A DNA stretch of 64,000 nt. Origin: Paraburkholderia fungorum (GTDB taxonomy: Bacteria > Pseudomonadota > Gammaproteobacteria > Burkholderiales > Burkholderiaceae). The stretch is taken from NCBI RefSeq assembly GCF_902833645.1, contig NZ_CADFGE010000004.1, forward strand, positions 124,001 to 188,000, read 5' to 3'. The position numbers were made by a program, and so were the translations under genes. This document shows positions 21,315 through 31,681 of the stretch, piece after piece. Positions within the stretch are counted from its first letter, which is position 1; the number at the start of each line of letters is the position of its first letter. The notes under the pieces are model-generated. The model had not been told where the DNA came from and searched no databases. It saw nothing but the letters and a program-made list of their open reading frames with translations.

Positions 21315-21743
21315 TTAGCCCTTCAGTGCGGCGAGATCGGCTTGCGCGCTGCGCAGGTCGTCCATTTTTTCGCGCAGTTTGTCCTGCTTGTCGCTGACTT
21401 TCTCCTGAGCCTTCTGGATCTTCTTGGCGTCATTGCGTGCCTGTGCTTCGCGCAGCTTGGCTTCGGCGTCGCGCACTTCGTCCTGAGCCTTGCGCACGTC
21501 GTTCTGCTTATCCTGAACCTTGCGCTCGGCGCGCTGCACCTGGCCTGCGTCCGTGCAATGCGCCTGCACTTCGGCGAGCGCGCCTTGCAGCGCACGGACC
21601 TTTTGCGTGTTGCCGTATTGTTGGGCCGTCTGGATCTCGGACTTGAGGGCGCTGACGCGCGTCGCGCAGTCCTGCGTGCCGGCGAAAGCAGTCGTGCTCA
21701 GGAGGACAAAAGGAATAACAGCGGCGATCAAAGTCTTTTTCAT
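21315..21743 (-). CDS. DUF1090 family periplasmic protein (YqjC-like)
   Basis: This 142-residue protein has a signal peptide ending TTAFA-GTQ and two cysteines near residues 26 and 62. A long charged helical region follows (repeated QDEVRDAEAKLREAQ-like heptads), predicted coiled coil. The layout matches DUF1090, typified by E. coli YqjC, whose function is unknown. It is preceded 115 bases upstream by the end of the sensor kinase gene, and has its own terminator downstream. Confidence 0.8.
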   Translation of the reverse strand: MKKTLIAAVIPFVLLSTTAFAGTQDCATRVSALKSEIQTAQQYGNTQKVRALQGALAEVQAHCTDAGQVQRAERKVQDKQNDVRKAQDEVRDAEAKLREAQARNDAKKIQKAQEKVSDKQDKLREKMDDLRSAQADLAALKG

Positions 21744-21843
21744 GAGGATACCTTTCTACTTCAGGTTAAGAGCGGCGGGGTGTGCCGTTCGATGACACTT
21801 TGCCCGGCCGTGAGGGCGCCCACCATCGTATAGATTCGAAAGT

Positions 21844-21872
21844 GCAGGCCGTTTCTTTTAGAGACGGCCTGC
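21844..21872 (-). terminator. Hairpin spanning the sensor kinase stop codon
   Basis: GCAGGCCGT (21844-21852) pairs with ACGGCCTGC (21864-21872), extended by a few pairs. The kinase TAA (minus strand, 21858-21860) falls in the loop. No clear T run follows, so efficiency is uncertain. Confidence 0.45.
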
Positions 21873-24800
21873 GTTCACGACGGCGACGTGACGTTGCAGC
21901 AGCGCTTCGAGTCGCGCGTACTGCGCGTCCAATGCGGTGGCGACATCCGGCGCACGTCGGCAGGCCTGCATCTCCAGAACGATGCAGGCGTGATCGACGG
22001 CTTCATCGGGCGACGCACAGGCGATCACGCCGCGCATCCGATGCGCATAGTCGGCGGCGGTTTGCCATGCGCCGCGATCAATCGAGGCCTTCAGCGCAGC
22101 GAGATCCTCCGCGAGGCTGGCGGCGAGTTCGGGTGTGACCGGTTGCGGCGCCGCTTCGCATGCGGGAGGCTCGCGGGCCTCGCTCATTACGAAGCGCGCC
22201 GGCAACCAGCGCGCCAACGCAGCCGCGAGTTGCCCCAGCGCAAGTGGCTTCACCAGCACCTGATCCATACCCGCAGCAAGGCAATCGGCATGCGCCTCGG
22301 GCAGCGCGTTGGCGGTGTAGCCAAGAATCGGCAGGCGAGGGCGCACGGCGCCGTTTTCGGCGGCGCGGATGAGACGCGTGAGTTCGAGCCCCGACATGCC
22401 CGGCATGTTGCAGTCGGTGAACACCAGGTCCACGCCGGAGTCGAGTGTGGCCAGCGCGGTGTCTGCGTCGCAGGCCTCGACGGGCGTGCAACCCAGTTCC
22501 CTCAACTGGTCCGCCAGAATGCGCAGGTTCAACGGATGATCGTCGACCGCGAGGACGCGCAACGAAGCGCCCGCGCGCAGCCTCGCCGGAGCGCCTGACG
22601 AACCGGACTCGAACCCGTCGCCGGATGCCGCGGCCGGCGGATCGCACGCGATGCACGGCAGGCGCAGCAGGACGCAGGTACCGCGGCCTGCTGCGCTGGT
22701 AACGTCCACGCTGCCGTTCATCAGCGTGACCAGCCGCTTGACGACCACGAGGCCCAGGCCCGTCCCGCGGCGCACCGCCGCCGCCGAAGTCTGTCTGAAC
22801 GGTTCGAACAGACGGTCGAGTTCGTCGGGCGGAATGCCTTCGCCGGTGTCGCGGATGTCGATGCACAAGATTGGCTTGCCATCCGGATCGACCCCGAGCG
22901 AAGCGTGCAGCACGACCTCGCCGCGCTCGGTGAACTTCACCGCGTTCGACAGCACGTTGCCGATCACCTGGCGAAGCCGGAGCGGATCGAAGCGGGCGCC
23001 GTGCGGCACATCGGGCGCCGTCTCGGCGCGCAGTTCGATGCCTTTCTCATGCGCGGCGGCGGCGAAAAGCGTCGCGGTCTCGGCGAGCAGGGCGCGCAGA
23101 TCGACGGCGCGCGGCGTGACGCGCAGCTCGCCGGCCTCGGACTTGTGCACGTCGAGCAGATCGCCGACCAGTTCCAGCAGACCAAGCGCCGAGCGGCGCG
23201 CGATCGCCAGCGGCGCGGGATCGGCGATGCCCGCTGCGGCGCGCCGTTGCGCCTGTTCCAGCAGGCCGAGCACGGCGCTCATCGGCGTGCGGATTTCGTG
23301 GCTCATCAGCGCGAGAAATTCGCTCTTGTCCGCGCTTGCCCGTTCGGCAGCATCGCGCGCCGCTCGAAGTTCGCGCTCCACCTGGCGCCGTCGGCGGATC
23401 TGGTATTGCAGCAGGCTGTTCCACACCGCCGCGAGCGCCAGCGCCGCGAGTCCCCACGGCAGCCAGCGGAATACCGAGCGGCGTAGACTGTCCCACGTGC
23501 TGCTCGGATAGTTGATGTGCGCGAGCCAGCGTGATGCGATCGCGGCGCGCTCGGCCGGCGTGATCGCGGCAAGCGCCTTGTCGAGGATGCCGAGCAGTTC
23601 GGGCGCCGCGGGCGAGACGCCGAACCGGACCTGATCGGGGTCGTCGAACGCGGTGCCGGCGATGCGCAGCCGGTTGGGGAAAAATCGCTCGATCGAATAA
23701 CTCGCGCCGCCCATGGTTTGCAGCGTGGCGTCCGCGCCGCCCCGGGCGACCAGATCGAGCGCGTCGGCGGCGGTGCGCACGAACACGAGCCGGATCGATG
23801 GATGCACGGCCAGCACGACGCTCGCAAGCGCATGTCCGGTGACCAGCGCGAGCCGTTTGCCGTGCAGACTGCGCAGACTCGTGATGGACGCGTCGCCTTC
23901 GCGCGCGACGATTGCCCAGATCAGCGGCATGACGGGGTCGGAAAACGCCATGAAGGCGTTGCGCGCGGGTGTGGGCATGAGCGTCGTGACGAGCGCGGTG
24001 TGTCCGGCGCGCAGATCCGCCTCCAGCGCCGGCAGGGTGTCCCGCGCGACGACCTTGAAGCGCAGCCCCGTGCGCCGGCCGATCAGCTTGAGCAATTCCG
24101 CGTGCACGCCCGAGAATTCGCCGGCCGAATCCACGAAGGTGTACGGCGCGTCGGCCGTATCGACACCCACCGGCACGACCGGGTGCGCTGCGATCCAGGC
24201 GCGCTCGGCCGGACTCAACGGCAGCGGGCCGTCCTGCATATCCTGCGCCGCGCCGGCCGCCCAGCGGCGCAGCACGCTCGCTTCGAGCCACGCGGGGAGT
24301 GCGCCGAAGGAGGTCTCGACGGCGTCTTTCAAGGCCGGCCGGTCGGACGCCACGGCGACGGAAAACGCGGTTTGCGCACTGTCGACTCGCGCCACGCGGA
24401 GGTTGAGATACATGCCTTGCTCCACGCAAAACGTCGCGGAGACCAGGTCGCCGATGTAATAGTCCGCTTCGCCGAGCGAGACGGCGGCGAGCGCCCGGTA
24501 GAGCGATGGTTCGTCGAGCGGTGGGGCCGCTGCGGGCTGATGGCGCCGCAGCACCGCAAGGGCGTCCCGCTGATCTTCGACGACGGCCGCGCGTCCATGC
24601 CACGCGCCGTCTGTGTCCAGCGCGGGGCCGGCGCGACGCACGATCGCGAGCGGCATGCGCAGATACGGCACGCGCTCGACGTCGTCGAACGCCCGGGCGC
24701 CCGGCGAGCCGATCACGCTGAGCAGTTCGATATCATGCGACTTGAGGGCCGCGAGCGCAGCCGCCTGGCTCGCGAACCAGCGGACGCGGATTGGCGTGTC

Positions 24801-25208
24801 GAGCGAATTGGCCAGCAGGTGCAGGTAGTCCGCGGCAATGCCGGCCATCGTGTTGTTACCTGGGCGGAATTGGACCGGCGCGTAGTCGTTGCCCCACACG
24901 CCCACGGTCAGCATGCGGTGACTGGCGAGCCATTGACGGGACGTGAGCGTCAGCGGCGCGGCGAATCGGGTGGGCGCCAGTTGGCTGCCGAGACGCAGCG
25001 GCGCGGCGGAGGACGCGCTCTGGCGGTCGGGCGCCCGAGCCAGCAGCCCCGGATTGGCGCGCTCCGACGCCTCAGCGCCGGACGCAATGCCAGCGGCGCT
25101 GAGGCGGGGAGCCGCCGCCAGCATCATGACCCAGGCCGCCGCCGCGAGAGCCCGCCGCAACCGGCTCGCCGTGCGCCTGGTTGCGCCCGGGTCTCGCGTG
25201 TCAGGCAA
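21858..25208 (-). CDS. BvgS/EvgS-like hybrid sensor histidine kinase
   Basis: Unorthodox sensor kinase of 1116 residues. Order: signal peptide, two periplasmic family 3 solute-binding (Venus flytrap) domains (about 90-330 and 335-565), a transmembrane segment near 575-597, and HisKA with His637 in MSHEIRTPMSAVLG. Next come the HATPase boxes (NVLSNAVKFTERGEV, DTGEGIP, GTGLGLVVVK), a receiver with Asp932 in FTDCNMPGMSG, and an Hpt domain with His1056 in AHRMRG. I see no PAS domain. The start is TTG 25208, overlapping the response regulator gene by eight bases; the first ATGs fall inside the signal peptide. The signal is probably a small periplasmic ligand, identity unknown. Confidence 0.93.
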   Translation of the reverse strand: MPDTRDPGATRRTASRLRRALAAAAWVMMLAAAPRLSAAGIASGAEASERANPGLLARAPDRQSASSAAPLRLGSQLAPTRFAAPLTLTSRQWLASHRMLTVGVWGNDYAPVQFRPGNNTMAGIAADYLHLLANSLDTPIRVRWFASQAAALAALKSHDIELLSVIGSPGARAFDDVERVPYLRMPLAIVRRAGPALDTDGAWHGRAAVVEDQRDALAVLRRHQPAAAPPLDEPSLYRALAAVSLGEADYYIGDLVSATFCVEQGMYLNLRVARVDSAQTAFSVAVASDRPALKDAVETSFGALPAWLEASVLRRWAAGAAQDMQDGPLPLSPAERAWIAAHPVVPVGVDTADAPYTFVDSAGEFSGVHAELLKLIGRRTGLRFKVVARDTLPALEADLRAGHTALVTTLMPTPARNAFMAFSDPVMPLIWAIVAREGDASITSLRSLHGKRLALVTGHALASVVLAVHPSIRLVFVRTAADALDLVARGGADATLQTMGGASYSIERFFPNRLRIAGTAFDDPDQVRFGVSPAAPELLGILDKALAAITPAERAAIASRWLAHINYPSSTWDSLRRSVFRWLPWGLAALALAAVWNSLLQYQIRRRRQVERELRAARDAAERASADKSEFLALMSHEIRTPMSAVLGLLEQAQRRAAAGIADPAPLAIARRSALGLLELVGDLLDVHKSEAGELRVTPRAVDLRALLAETATLFAAAAHEKGIELRAETAPDVPHGARFDPLRLRQVIGNVLSNAVKFTERGEVVLHASLGVDPDGKPILCIDIRDTGEGIPPDELDRLFEPFRQTSAAAVRRGTGLGLVVVKRLVTLMNGSVDVTSAAGRGTCVLLRLPCIACDPPAAASGDGFESGSSGAPARLRAGASLRVLAVDDHPLNLRILADQLRELGCTPVEACDADTALATLDSGVDLVFTDCNMPGMSGLELTRLIRAAENGAVRPRLPILGYTANALPEAHADCLAAGMDQVLVKPLALGQLAAALARWLPARFVMSEAREPPACEAAPQPVTPELAASLAEDLAALKASIDRGAWQTAADYAHRMRGVIACASPDEAVDHACIVLEMQACRRAPDVATALDAQYARLEALLQRHVAVVNAGRL

Positions 25209-25833
25209 TGCCGAGCTCGTAGGCGTAGCGCACCAGGTCCGCGTTGCTCGTGAGCCCTAGCTTCTGCATGGCGTTCTGTTTGTGCGTGGCCACGGTAGTT
25301 TTGGCGCGATTCAGACTGGTCGCGATCTCGTCGAGCGAATGGCCTTGAGCGAACAACCGGACCACGTCGGTTTCTCGTTGGCTGAGCCGCTGCGGCGCGC
25401 GGCTCCTGCGCGCGCCGATCGACGCCCGCACGCCGGGCGATAGAATAGGTGGCTCGCCGCCGACTGATAGCGCGCGCATGGCGGCCAGCACTTCGGCGCG
25501 GTCGTCGCTCTTGCTGACGATCCCGTGCACGCCGAGCGCGGCGAGCTGTTCGCAGAGCGCCGGATTGGCGAGCATGGTGAAGACGATGACCCGCACGGTG
25601 GGAAACTGGCGCAGCAACTGCGCGATCAACGCGAGGCCGTCGCCGCCGGACATGCCTTGGGTCATGGAGTAATCCGTGACCACGGCGTCGCAGGGGTGGG
25701 CGCGCAGCGCCTCAATCAACTGGGCGCCGGTGCGCGCCTTGAACACGACGCTGAATCCGCCCGCTTCGACAAAGGCCGATTCGAGCGCGTCCATGATCAC
25801 GGGATGGTCGTCCGCCAGACCGATCCGGAGCAT
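25201..25833 (-). CDS. NarL/FixJ family response regulator (BvgA/EvgA-like)
   Basis: This 210-residue regulator has a receiver domain with acidic pair D8/D9, phosphoacceptor Asp54 in VVTDYSM and Lys108 in IVSKSDD. A LuxR-type helix-turn-helix follows (LSQRETDVVRLFAQGHSLDE, then TTVATHKQNAMQKLG). It is the first gene of a two-gene operon with the hybrid kinase, overlapping it by eight bases, and should receive phosphate from that kinase's Hpt domain. Targets are unknown; the DUF1090 and usher genes downstream are candidates by proximity only. Confidence 0.93.
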   Translation of the reverse strand: MLRIGLADDHPVIMDALESAFVEAGGFSVVFKARTGAQLIEALRAHPCDAVVTDYSMTQGMSGGDGLALIAQLLRQFPTVRVIVFTMLANPALCEQLAALGVHGIVSKSDDRAEVLAAMRALSVGGEPPILSPGVRASIGARRSRAPQRLSQRETDVVRLFAQGHSLDEIATSLNRAKTTVATHKQNAMQKLGLTSNADLVRYAYELGIA

Positions 25834-26167
25834 TGGGGATCCTTACGGAGTGAAAGTCGGACAACCTTAGCAAACCCGGGCTATCGATTTGTGCGTTTTG
25901 ATGTCGCAATAGGCGCAGTTCGTGACGTGGAACACCGTTTTCGATGAAGAAAATTCACTTTCACGAGTGGCCATCGGCATTCACGCCGGGCCGTCGCGCC
26001 ACGTCAGGCGCCACTTTTGACTTGCGCCTTGATTTTCCTTTATAATTCAGAGCTTTTCCGCATCCGCGCCCGCGGAGGAAGAACCAGGGAGAGCCTGCAC
26101 GCGCCTCGATGCGCACACTACAAGCAGGAAAAAACACATTGGGCGCAGCAATTTTTTTGGATCGATC
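25834..26167. other. Intergenic region and rplM leader
   Basis: This gap separates the minus-strand response regulator from rplM. The right part holds a strong promoter (described separately) and a leader of about 115 bases. The leader has a GC-rich segment and a GCGC...GCGC hairpin near 26101-26116. A ribosomal-protein leader that binds L13 is possible but not demonstrated. No ORF in the rest looks real. Confidence 0.5.
26017..26046 (+). promoter_or_regulatory. Promoter of rplM-rpsI
   Basis: TTGACT (26017-26022) and a perfect TATAAT (26041-26046) are separated by 18 bases, giving a start near 26053 and a leader of about 115 bases. Confidence 0.75.
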
Positions 26168-26596
26168 ATGAAGACGTTTTCCGCAAAAGCCCATGAGGTT
26201 ACGCGTGAATGGTACGTGATTGACGCGACGGATAAGGTTCTCGGGCGTGTCGCCAGCGAAGTGGCACACCGTCTTCGCGGCAAGCACAAGCCTGAATTCA
26301 CTCCGCACGTCGACACCGGTGATTTCATCATCGTTATCAACGCCGGCAAGCTGCGTGTCACGGGCAACAAGGCTACTGACAAGAAGTACTACCGTCACTC
26401 GGGCTACCCGGGCGGTATCTATGAAACGACGTTCGGCAAGATGCAAGAACGCTTCCCGGGCCGTGCGCTCGAGAAAGCGGTCAAGGGCATGCTGCCGAAG
26501 GGCCCGCTCGGCTACGCGATGATCAAGAAGCTGAAGGTCTACGCTGAAGCAACGCATCCGCATTCGGCACAACAGCCGAAAGCGCTCGAGATCTAA
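26168..26596 (+). CDS. rplM: 50S ribosomal protein L13
   Basis: Ribosomal protein uL13, 142 residues, full length. Typical segments are [40 protein letters not shown] and [19 protein letters not shown]. It is an early-assembling large-subunit protein. It is first in the rplM-rpsI operon, 11 bases before rpsI, behind a strong promoter and a long leader. The Shine-Dalgarno (GGATCG) is weak, which suits leader-mediated control in this family. Confidence 0.99.
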   Translation: MKTFSAKAHEVTREWYVIDATDKVLGRVASEVAHRLRGKHKPEFTPHVDTGDFIIVINAGKLRVTGNKATDKKYYRHSGYPGGIYETTFGKMQERFPGRALEKAVKGMLPKGPLGYAMIKKLKVYAEATHPHSAQQPKALEI

Positions 26597-26607
26597 GGGG
26601 AGCCCAC

Positions 26608-27000
26608 ATGATCGGTAACTGGAATTACGGCACGGGCCGCCGCAAGAGCGCCGTCGCACGCGTCTTCATCAAGGCTGGCAAGGGCGAGATCATTGTAAAC
26701 GGCAAGCCTATCGCCGATTACTTCTCGCGCGAAACGTCGCTGATGATCGTGCGTCAGCCGCTGGAACTCACGAACCACGGCGTCACGTTCGACATCAAAG
26801 TCAACGTGAACGGTGGCGGTGAAACGGGTCAAGCCGGTGCGGTTCGCCACGGCATCACCCGCGCGCTGATGGACTACGACGCAACGCTGAAGCCGGAACT
26901 GTCGAAGGCTGGCTTCGTTACGCGTGATGCTCGTGAAGTCGAACGTAAGAAGGTCGGCTTCCACAAGGCACGTCGCAGGAAGCAATTCTCGAAGCGTTAA
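26608..27000 (+). CDS. rpsI: 30S ribosomal protein S9
   Basis: Ribosomal protein uS9, 130 residues. It starts [20 protein letters not shown] and ends in the basic tail RRKQFSKR, whose last residues contact P-site tRNA. AGGGGAG eight or so bases upstream supports ATG 26608. It is the second gene of the rplM-rpsI operon and is followed by a terminator. Confidence 0.99.
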   Translation: MIGNWNYGTGRRKSAVARVFIKAGKGEIIVNGKPIADYFSRETSLMIVRQPLELTNHGVTFDIKVNVNGGGETGQAGAVRHGITRALMDYDATLKPELSKAGFVTRDAREVERKKVGFHKARRRKQFSKR

Positions 27001-27040
27001 TCGCTTCGGGTGCGATCCGGCCTTCGTGCCGGAGCGCTGC

Positions 27041-27077
27041 AAAAGCCGCCAACGCTTTCGCGAAGGCGGCTTTTTTT
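27041..27077 (+). terminator. rpsI terminator
   Basis: AAAGCCGCC pairs with GGCGGCTTT across about 14 bases, followed by a run of seven T. Confidence 0.88.
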
Positions 27078-27268
27078 ATGGTTTTCCACGTCGGTTGGCG
27101 GCAACGTTTTTTTCGCTTTGGCGGCGGGGTAAGCCGCTCAGGCAGGCTGACGGCGGCTGGCGCCCCGCTCGCTTGTGTTTCCTGGAAGAACCCATTGGTT
27201 TTGTGGGCTTCAGCACGATATTGAGATCAGCCCTACAATAGCGGTTAGAAGCTTTTTGGAGAGTTCGA

Positions 27269-27634
27269 ATGAACGCAGTCACCGATACACCCGTGACCGA
27301 GATGCCCGCCCCCTTCGTTTTTACCGACGCAGCGGCTGACAAGGTCAAGCAACTGATCGAAGAAGAAGGCAATGCGGACCTCAAACTGCGCGTTTTCGTG
27401 CAGGGCGGCGGCTGCTCGGGCTTTCAGTACGGTTTTACGTTCGACGAAGCCGTCAACGAAGACGACACCGTCATGAACAAGAGCGGCGTCCAGCTGCTGA
27501 TCGATTCGATGAGTTACCAGTATCTGGTCGGCGCTGAGATTGATTACAAGGACGACATCAACGGCGCCCAGTTTGTCATCAAGAATCCGAATGCGACCAC
27601 GACCTGCGGTTGCGGTTCGTCATTCTCGGTTTGA
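27269..27634 (+). CDS. erpA: Iron-sulfur cluster insertion protein ErpA
   Basis: A-type Fe-S carrier of 121 residues. Cluster ligands are Cys49 ([11 protein letters not shown]) and Cys113/Cys115 ([11 protein letters not shown]). It delivers clusters to apoproteins, including the isoprenoid-pathway IspG in E. coli. ATG 27269 follows GGAGAG by seven or so bases. It stands alone after rplM-rpsI, a placement common in betaproteobacteria, and is followed by a terminator. Confidence 0.96.
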
Positions 27635-27663
27635 TGGCTGGTTAGGCGACAGGTTGTAAAGAG

Positions 27664-27691
27664 AACGGGGCCGCTTTCGGCCCCGTTTTTT
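27664..27691 (+). terminator. Terminator between erpA and anmK
   Basis: AACGGGGCCG (27664-27673) pairs perfectly with CGGCCCCGTT (27678-27687) across a CTTT loop, followed by T residues. Confidence 0.85.
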
Positions 27692-27721
27692 ATTGCCTGA
27701 GCTAAAACCCAGATACCTGGC

Positions 27722-28852
27722 TTAGCGTGCGTAGATCGCGCCTAGTACACGTTCCGCTGCGGCGCCGGTGACGGCCGGCAAATTGCCCGGCAGGCGCGCC
27801 ACGCAGCGCATGGCGAGCCATGCGAACGCCAGCGGCTCGACCTGGCTCGGCGGGACGCCGAGCGCGTCGGTCGTCATAACGGGCACGCCGCTCACGCCGC
27901 TGTCTTCGAGCGCCTGTTGCAGGGCTTTCATAATCTCCGGATTGCGCGCACCGCCACCACACACGTAGACCGCCTTCACATCCGATGCATGCCGTTCGAT
28001 TTCGCGAGCCACCGTTACCGCGGTCAGCGCGACCAACGTGGCTTGAACATCGGCGGGGGCGAGGGATGCGAAGGGCTGGAGTTTGGCATCCAGCCATTGC
28101 GCGTTGAACAGGTCGCGACCCGTGCTTTTCGGCGGTTGTTGCGAGAAAAAGGGCTCATCGAGCAGCGCATTCAGCAATGTCCGGTCGACCTGTCCGCTCG
28201 CGGCGAAATGGCCGTTTTCATCGAACGGCTTGCCGATATGGCGCTGCGCCCATTCGTCGAGCAGCGCGTTCGCCGGCCCGCAGTCGAAGCCGCGCACGCC
28301 GCCGGTCGCGTTCAGGATCGTGATATTGCTGATCCCGCCGAGATTGCAGACCACGCGGGTTTCGTCTTTCGCGCCGAACACCGTGGCGTGAAACGCGGGC
28401 ACGAGCGGCGCGCCCTGGCCGCCGGCCGCGACGTCGCGGCTGCGGAAGTCGGCCACCACGTCGATATGCAACATTTCCGCGAGCAGCGCGGGATTGTTGA
28501 TCTGCCGCGTGTAACCCTTTTCCGGCCTATGCCGCACCGTCTGGCCATGCACGCCTATCGCGCGCACTTCCGAGGCCGGCACGCGGCTGGCTTGCAGCAA
28601 CTCGTGGCAGCAAACGGTGTATCGCGTGGCGAGTGCATTGGCGGCCAGCGCTTCGCGTTCGATCTCGTTGTCGCCCGGGTGTTGAAGCGCGAATAGCGCC
28701 TCGCGCAAACCTGCCGCGAAGCCGACAAACGCTTCGGCCAGCACCACCGGCGGTTTGCCTTGGGCAAACCGGACAGCGACACCGTCGACACCGTCCATGC
28801 TCGTGCCGGACATCAATCCAAAGTAGACGCCATCTGCTGGGTCTTGCGCCAC
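27722..28852 (-). CDS. anmK: Anhydro-N-acetylmuramic acid kinase
   Basis: AnmK of 376 residues phosphorylates and opens 1,6-anhydro-MurNAc to MurNAc-6-phosphate in peptidoglycan recycling. Family motifs are [14 protein letters not shown] at the N-terminus, [20 protein letters not shown] and VCGGGARNP. It is divergent from tyrS and convergent with erpA, and is monocistronic here. An upstream TTG-initiated or longer form is not supported; ATG 28852 gives the standard length. Confidence 0.96.
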   Translation of the reverse strand: MAQDPADGVYFGLMSGTSMDGVDGVAVRFAQGKPPVVLAEAFVGFAAGLREALFALQHPGDNEIEREALAANALATRYTVCCHELLQASRVPASEVRAIGVHGQTVRHRPEKGYTRQINNPALLAEMLHIDVVADFRSRDVAAGGQGAPLVPAFHATVFGAKDETRVVCNLGGISNITILNATGGVRGFDCGPANALLDEWAQRHIGKPFDENGHFAASGQVDRTLLNALLDEPFFSQQPPKSTGRDLFNAQWLDAKLQPFASLAPADVQATLVALTAVTVAREIERHASDVKAVYVCGGGARNPEIMKALQQALEDSGVSGVPVMTTDALGVPPSQVEPLAFAWLAMRCVARLPGNLPAVTGAAAERVLGAIYAR

Positions 28853-29057
28853 GTTGCTGCTCCTCTCGATGACTTATTGCGATCCGTTTTAGCAGATTAT
28901 CGACGCAAGCGCGGCCGAATATAAAGCGTCGCAACGCCAATGGCGCGGTCGGCCACGCCGAAATCATGCGCCGGCAGGGGGCTTATGGCCCAGTCAGTGG
29001 GCGCGGCGGCGCGCATCTATGGGACAATCTCTTTTTTCGCGACTTCACGTTTCCAGC

Positions 29058-30308
29058 ATGACCACCGAGTCCACCAAGCCTAATCCCGCTGCCGCCTTCC
29101 CGATCACCGACGAAGTCCGTCATGCGCTCGCCGTTACCAAGCGCGGCGTCGACGAACTGCTGATCGAAGACGAATTCGCGCAAAAGCTCGCCAGGAGCGC
29201 GGCGACAGGCAAGCCGCTGCGTATCAAGCTCGGCCTCGATCCGACCGCGCCCGACATCCACATCGGCCACACGGTCGTGCTGAACAAGATGCGCCAGTTG
29301 CAGGACCTGGGTCATACGGTGATTTTCCTGATCGGCGATTTCACGTCGCTGATTGGTGACCCGTCGGGGCGCAACGCCACGCGTCCGCCGCTTACGCGCG
29401 AGCAGATCGAATCGAACGCGAAAACGTATTTCGAGCAGGCCGCGCTGGTGCTCGACCGCGAGAAGACCGAAATCCGCTACAACAGCGAATGGTCGATGCC
29501 GCTCGGCGCCGACGGCATGATCAAGCTGGCGTCGCGCTACACGGTGGCGCGTATTCTCGAGCGCGAAGATTTCACCAAGCGCTTCCAGGGCGGTGTGCCG
29601 ATCTCGATTCATGAATTCCTGTACCCGCTGATGCAAGGCTACGACTCGGTCGCGCTCAATGCGGATCTGGAGCTGGGCGGCACCGACCAGAAGTTCAACC
29701 TGCTGGTGGGCCGTGAGCTGCAGAAGCAGTATGGCCAGGAGCAGCAGTGCATCTTGACGATGCCCTTGCTCGAGGGCCTCGACGGCGTCGAGAAGATGTC
29801 GAAGTCGAAGAACAACTATATCGGCATCAGCGAAAAGCCGACGGACATGTTCGGCAAGCTGATGAGCATCTCCGACGTCCTGATGTGGCGTTACTTCGAA
29901 CTGCTGTCGTTCCGTCCGATGGATGAGATCGCCGGCTTCAGGAAAGAGATCGAAGCGGGCCGCAATCCGCGTGATTTCAAGGTGATGCTCGGCCAGGAAA
30001 TCGTCGCGCGCTTTCACTCGCAAGCCGACGCCGAGCGCGCGCTCGAAGACTTCAACCATCGCGCGAAGGGCGGCGTGCCGGACGACATTCCGGCGGTGAC
30101 GCTCGCGGGCGCGCCGCTCGCGATTGGCCAGTTGCTCAAGCAGGCGAACCTCGTGCCGTCCACCAGCGAGGCGCTGCGCAACATCGAGCAGGGCGGCGTG
30201 AAGATCGATGGCGCGACCGTGTCCGACAAGGGCTTGAAGGTCGAGGCCGGCGAGTACGTCGTGCAGGTCGGCAAGCGCCGCTTTGCGCGCGTCACGCTGA
30301 CCGCTTGA
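29058..30308 (+). CDS. tyrS: Tyrosine-tRNA ligase
   Basis: Class I aminoacyl-tRNA synthetase of 416 residues. The HIGH motif is HIGH at residues 68-71 and the KMSKS loop is in [15 protein letters not shown]-terminal S4 RNA-binding domain ends [13 protein letters not shown]. This is the TyrRZ-like form with divergent active-site motifs. I prefer ATG 29058 because the protein then starts [13 protein letters not shown] 29019 is in frame and possible. It is followed by dtd 65 bases downstream. Confidence 0.96.
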   Translation: MTTESTKPNPAAAFPITDEVRHALAVTKRGVDELLIEDEFAQKLARSAATGKPLRIKLGLDPTAPDIHIGHTVVLNKMRQLQDLGHTVIFLIGDFTSLIGDPSGRNATRPPLTREQIESNAKTYFEQAALVLDREKTEIRYNSEWSMPLGADGMIKLASRYTVARILEREDFTKRFQGGVPISIHEFLYPLMQGYDSVALNADLELGGTDQKFNLLVGRELQKQYGQEQQCILTMPLLEGLDGVEKMSKSKNNYIGISEKPTDMFGKLMSISDVLMWRYFELLSFRPMDEIAGFRKEIEAGRNPRDFKVMLGQEIVARFHSQADAERALEDFNHRAKGGVPDDIPAVTLAGAPLAIGQLLKQANLVPSTSEALRNIEQGGVKIDGATVSDKGLKVEAGEYVVQVGKRRFARVTLTA

Positions 30309-30373
30309 CCGTGCGGCCATAGCACGATGAGCACGATGGTGACGCAAGCGTCGTTGCATCCGGAGTCGAACGC

Positions 30374-30832
30374 ATGATCGCGCTGATCCAGCGTGTTCGG
30401 CGCGCGGAAGTGCGCGTGGGCGAGCGCGTGACCGGCGCGATCGAGATGGGCCTGCTGGCGCTCGTCTGCGCTGAACGCGGCGACACCGAAGCCGCCGCCG
30501 ACCGTTTGCTCGCCAAGATGCTCGGCTACCGTGTCTTCAGCGATGCGGCCGGCAAGATGAATCTCTCCGTGCAGAACCTCGACGGCGCAGGGCGCGCTGG
30601 TGGCCTGCTGCTCGTTTCGCAGTTCACGCTGGCCGCGGACACCAACAGCGGCCTGCGTCCCAGCTTTACGCCCGCCGCACCGCCCGACGAGGGCAAGCGG
30701 CTATTCGATTACTTCGTCTCAGCAGCCCGCGCCAAACACCCGATCGTCGAGACGGGCGAATTCGGCGCCGATATGCAGGTGTCGCTCGTCAACGACGGGC
30801 CGGTCACGTTCTGGCTGCAGACCAACGCCTGA
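30374..30832 (+). CDS. dtd: D-aminoacyl-tRNA deacylase
   Basis: DTD of 152 residues hydrolyses D-amino acids, such as D-tyrosine, from mischarged tRNA. Both conserved active-site motifs are visible: SQFTL in [12 protein letters not shown], and the Gly-Pro motif in NDGPVTFWL, where many homologues read NxGPVT. It sits directly behind tyrS, which fits its proofreading role. Cotranscription is likely, followed by the histidine phosphatase gene. Confidence 0.95.
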   Translation: MIALIQRVRRAEVRVGERVTGAIEMGLLALVCAERGDTEAAADRLLAKMLGYRVFSDAAGKMNLSVQNLDGAGRAGGLLLVSQFTLAADTNSGLRPSFTPAAPPDEGKRLFDYFVSAARAKHPIVETGEFGADMQVSLVNDGPVTFWLQTNA

Positions 30833-30943
30833 ATTTCAACTACCGCGCGCCTGGCGCACGCGGCGGCACGCCTCTACTTCTCCAGCCGCTTTTTGCGACA
30901 ATAGCGGCTCGGCATAAATCGGCTACTGGCGCCCACTCATTCC

Positions 30944-31621
30944 ATGACCACGCAGATTCTGTTCATTCGCCACGGCGAGACCGACTGGAACCAGATCAAG
31001 CGCATTCAAGGCCATATCGACATCCCACTCGCGACGACCGGCCTCGCGCAGGCACAACGCCTCGCGCGCCGTATCGCGAATGAGGTGAAAGAGGGCGCGC
31101 GGCTCGATGCGATTTATTCGAGCGATCTGCAACGTGCACAGCAGACTGCGCAGCCGATCGCCGACGCGCTCGGCTTGCCACTGCAGTTGCGTGAAGGTTT
31201 GCGCGAGCGTTCATACGGCGCGTTCCAGGGGCATGATAGTGACGAGATTGCAGTCCGTTTCCCCGATGAATACGCGCATTGGCAAACCCGCGATCCGGGT
31301 TTCGCGCCGCCCGAGGGCGAATCGCAGCGCGTGTTTTATCATCGCGTGCTGCATGCGGTTGAACCTTTGGTGGCGGCGCATCCGGGCGGACGAATCGCTG
31401 TCGTCGCGCATGGCGGCGTGCTGGACTGCGTGCGCCGTTTTGCCTGTGGTTTGCCACTCGAAGCGCCGCGCGATTACGCGCTGCTGAATGCGAGCATCAA
31501 TGTAGTGGACTACGCCGACGACGGCAGCAAGGCAACGGTCGTCGCGTGGGCCGATGTGTCGCATCTCGATGCGCCGAGCACCGACGATAGCTTCAAGCGG
31601 ATGCCGGAACCGGGGCGTTAA
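30944..31621 (+). CDS. Histidine phosphatase family protein (phosphoglycerate mutase-like)
   Basis: This 225-residue protein has the catalytic RHG motif in LFIRHGETDWN and the second histidine in VVAHGGVLDC. It is related to GpmB-type phosphatases. Such proteins are usually phosphatases of varied small substrates rather than true glycolytic mutases, so I do not assign gpm. It is in line with tyrS-dtd and converges with ruvB. The C-terminal 15 residues are not conserved-looking. Confidence 0.88.
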   Translation: MTTQILFIRHGETDWNQIKRIQGHIDIPLATTGLAQAQRLARRIANEVKEGARLDAIYSSDLQRAQQTAQPIADALGLPLQLREGLRERSYGAFQGHDSDEIAVRFPDEYAHWQTRDPGFAPPEGESQRVFYHRVLHAVEPLVAAHPGGRIAVVAHGGVLDCVRRFACGLPLEAPRDYALLNASINVVDYADDGSKATVVAWADVSHLDAPSTDDSFKRMPEPGR

Positions 31622-31681
31622 GCGGCGCGCTTCCCGAACTCTCAAGCGTGGGGGCGCTGCCGGTGGCCAGAGGCGCGACGT

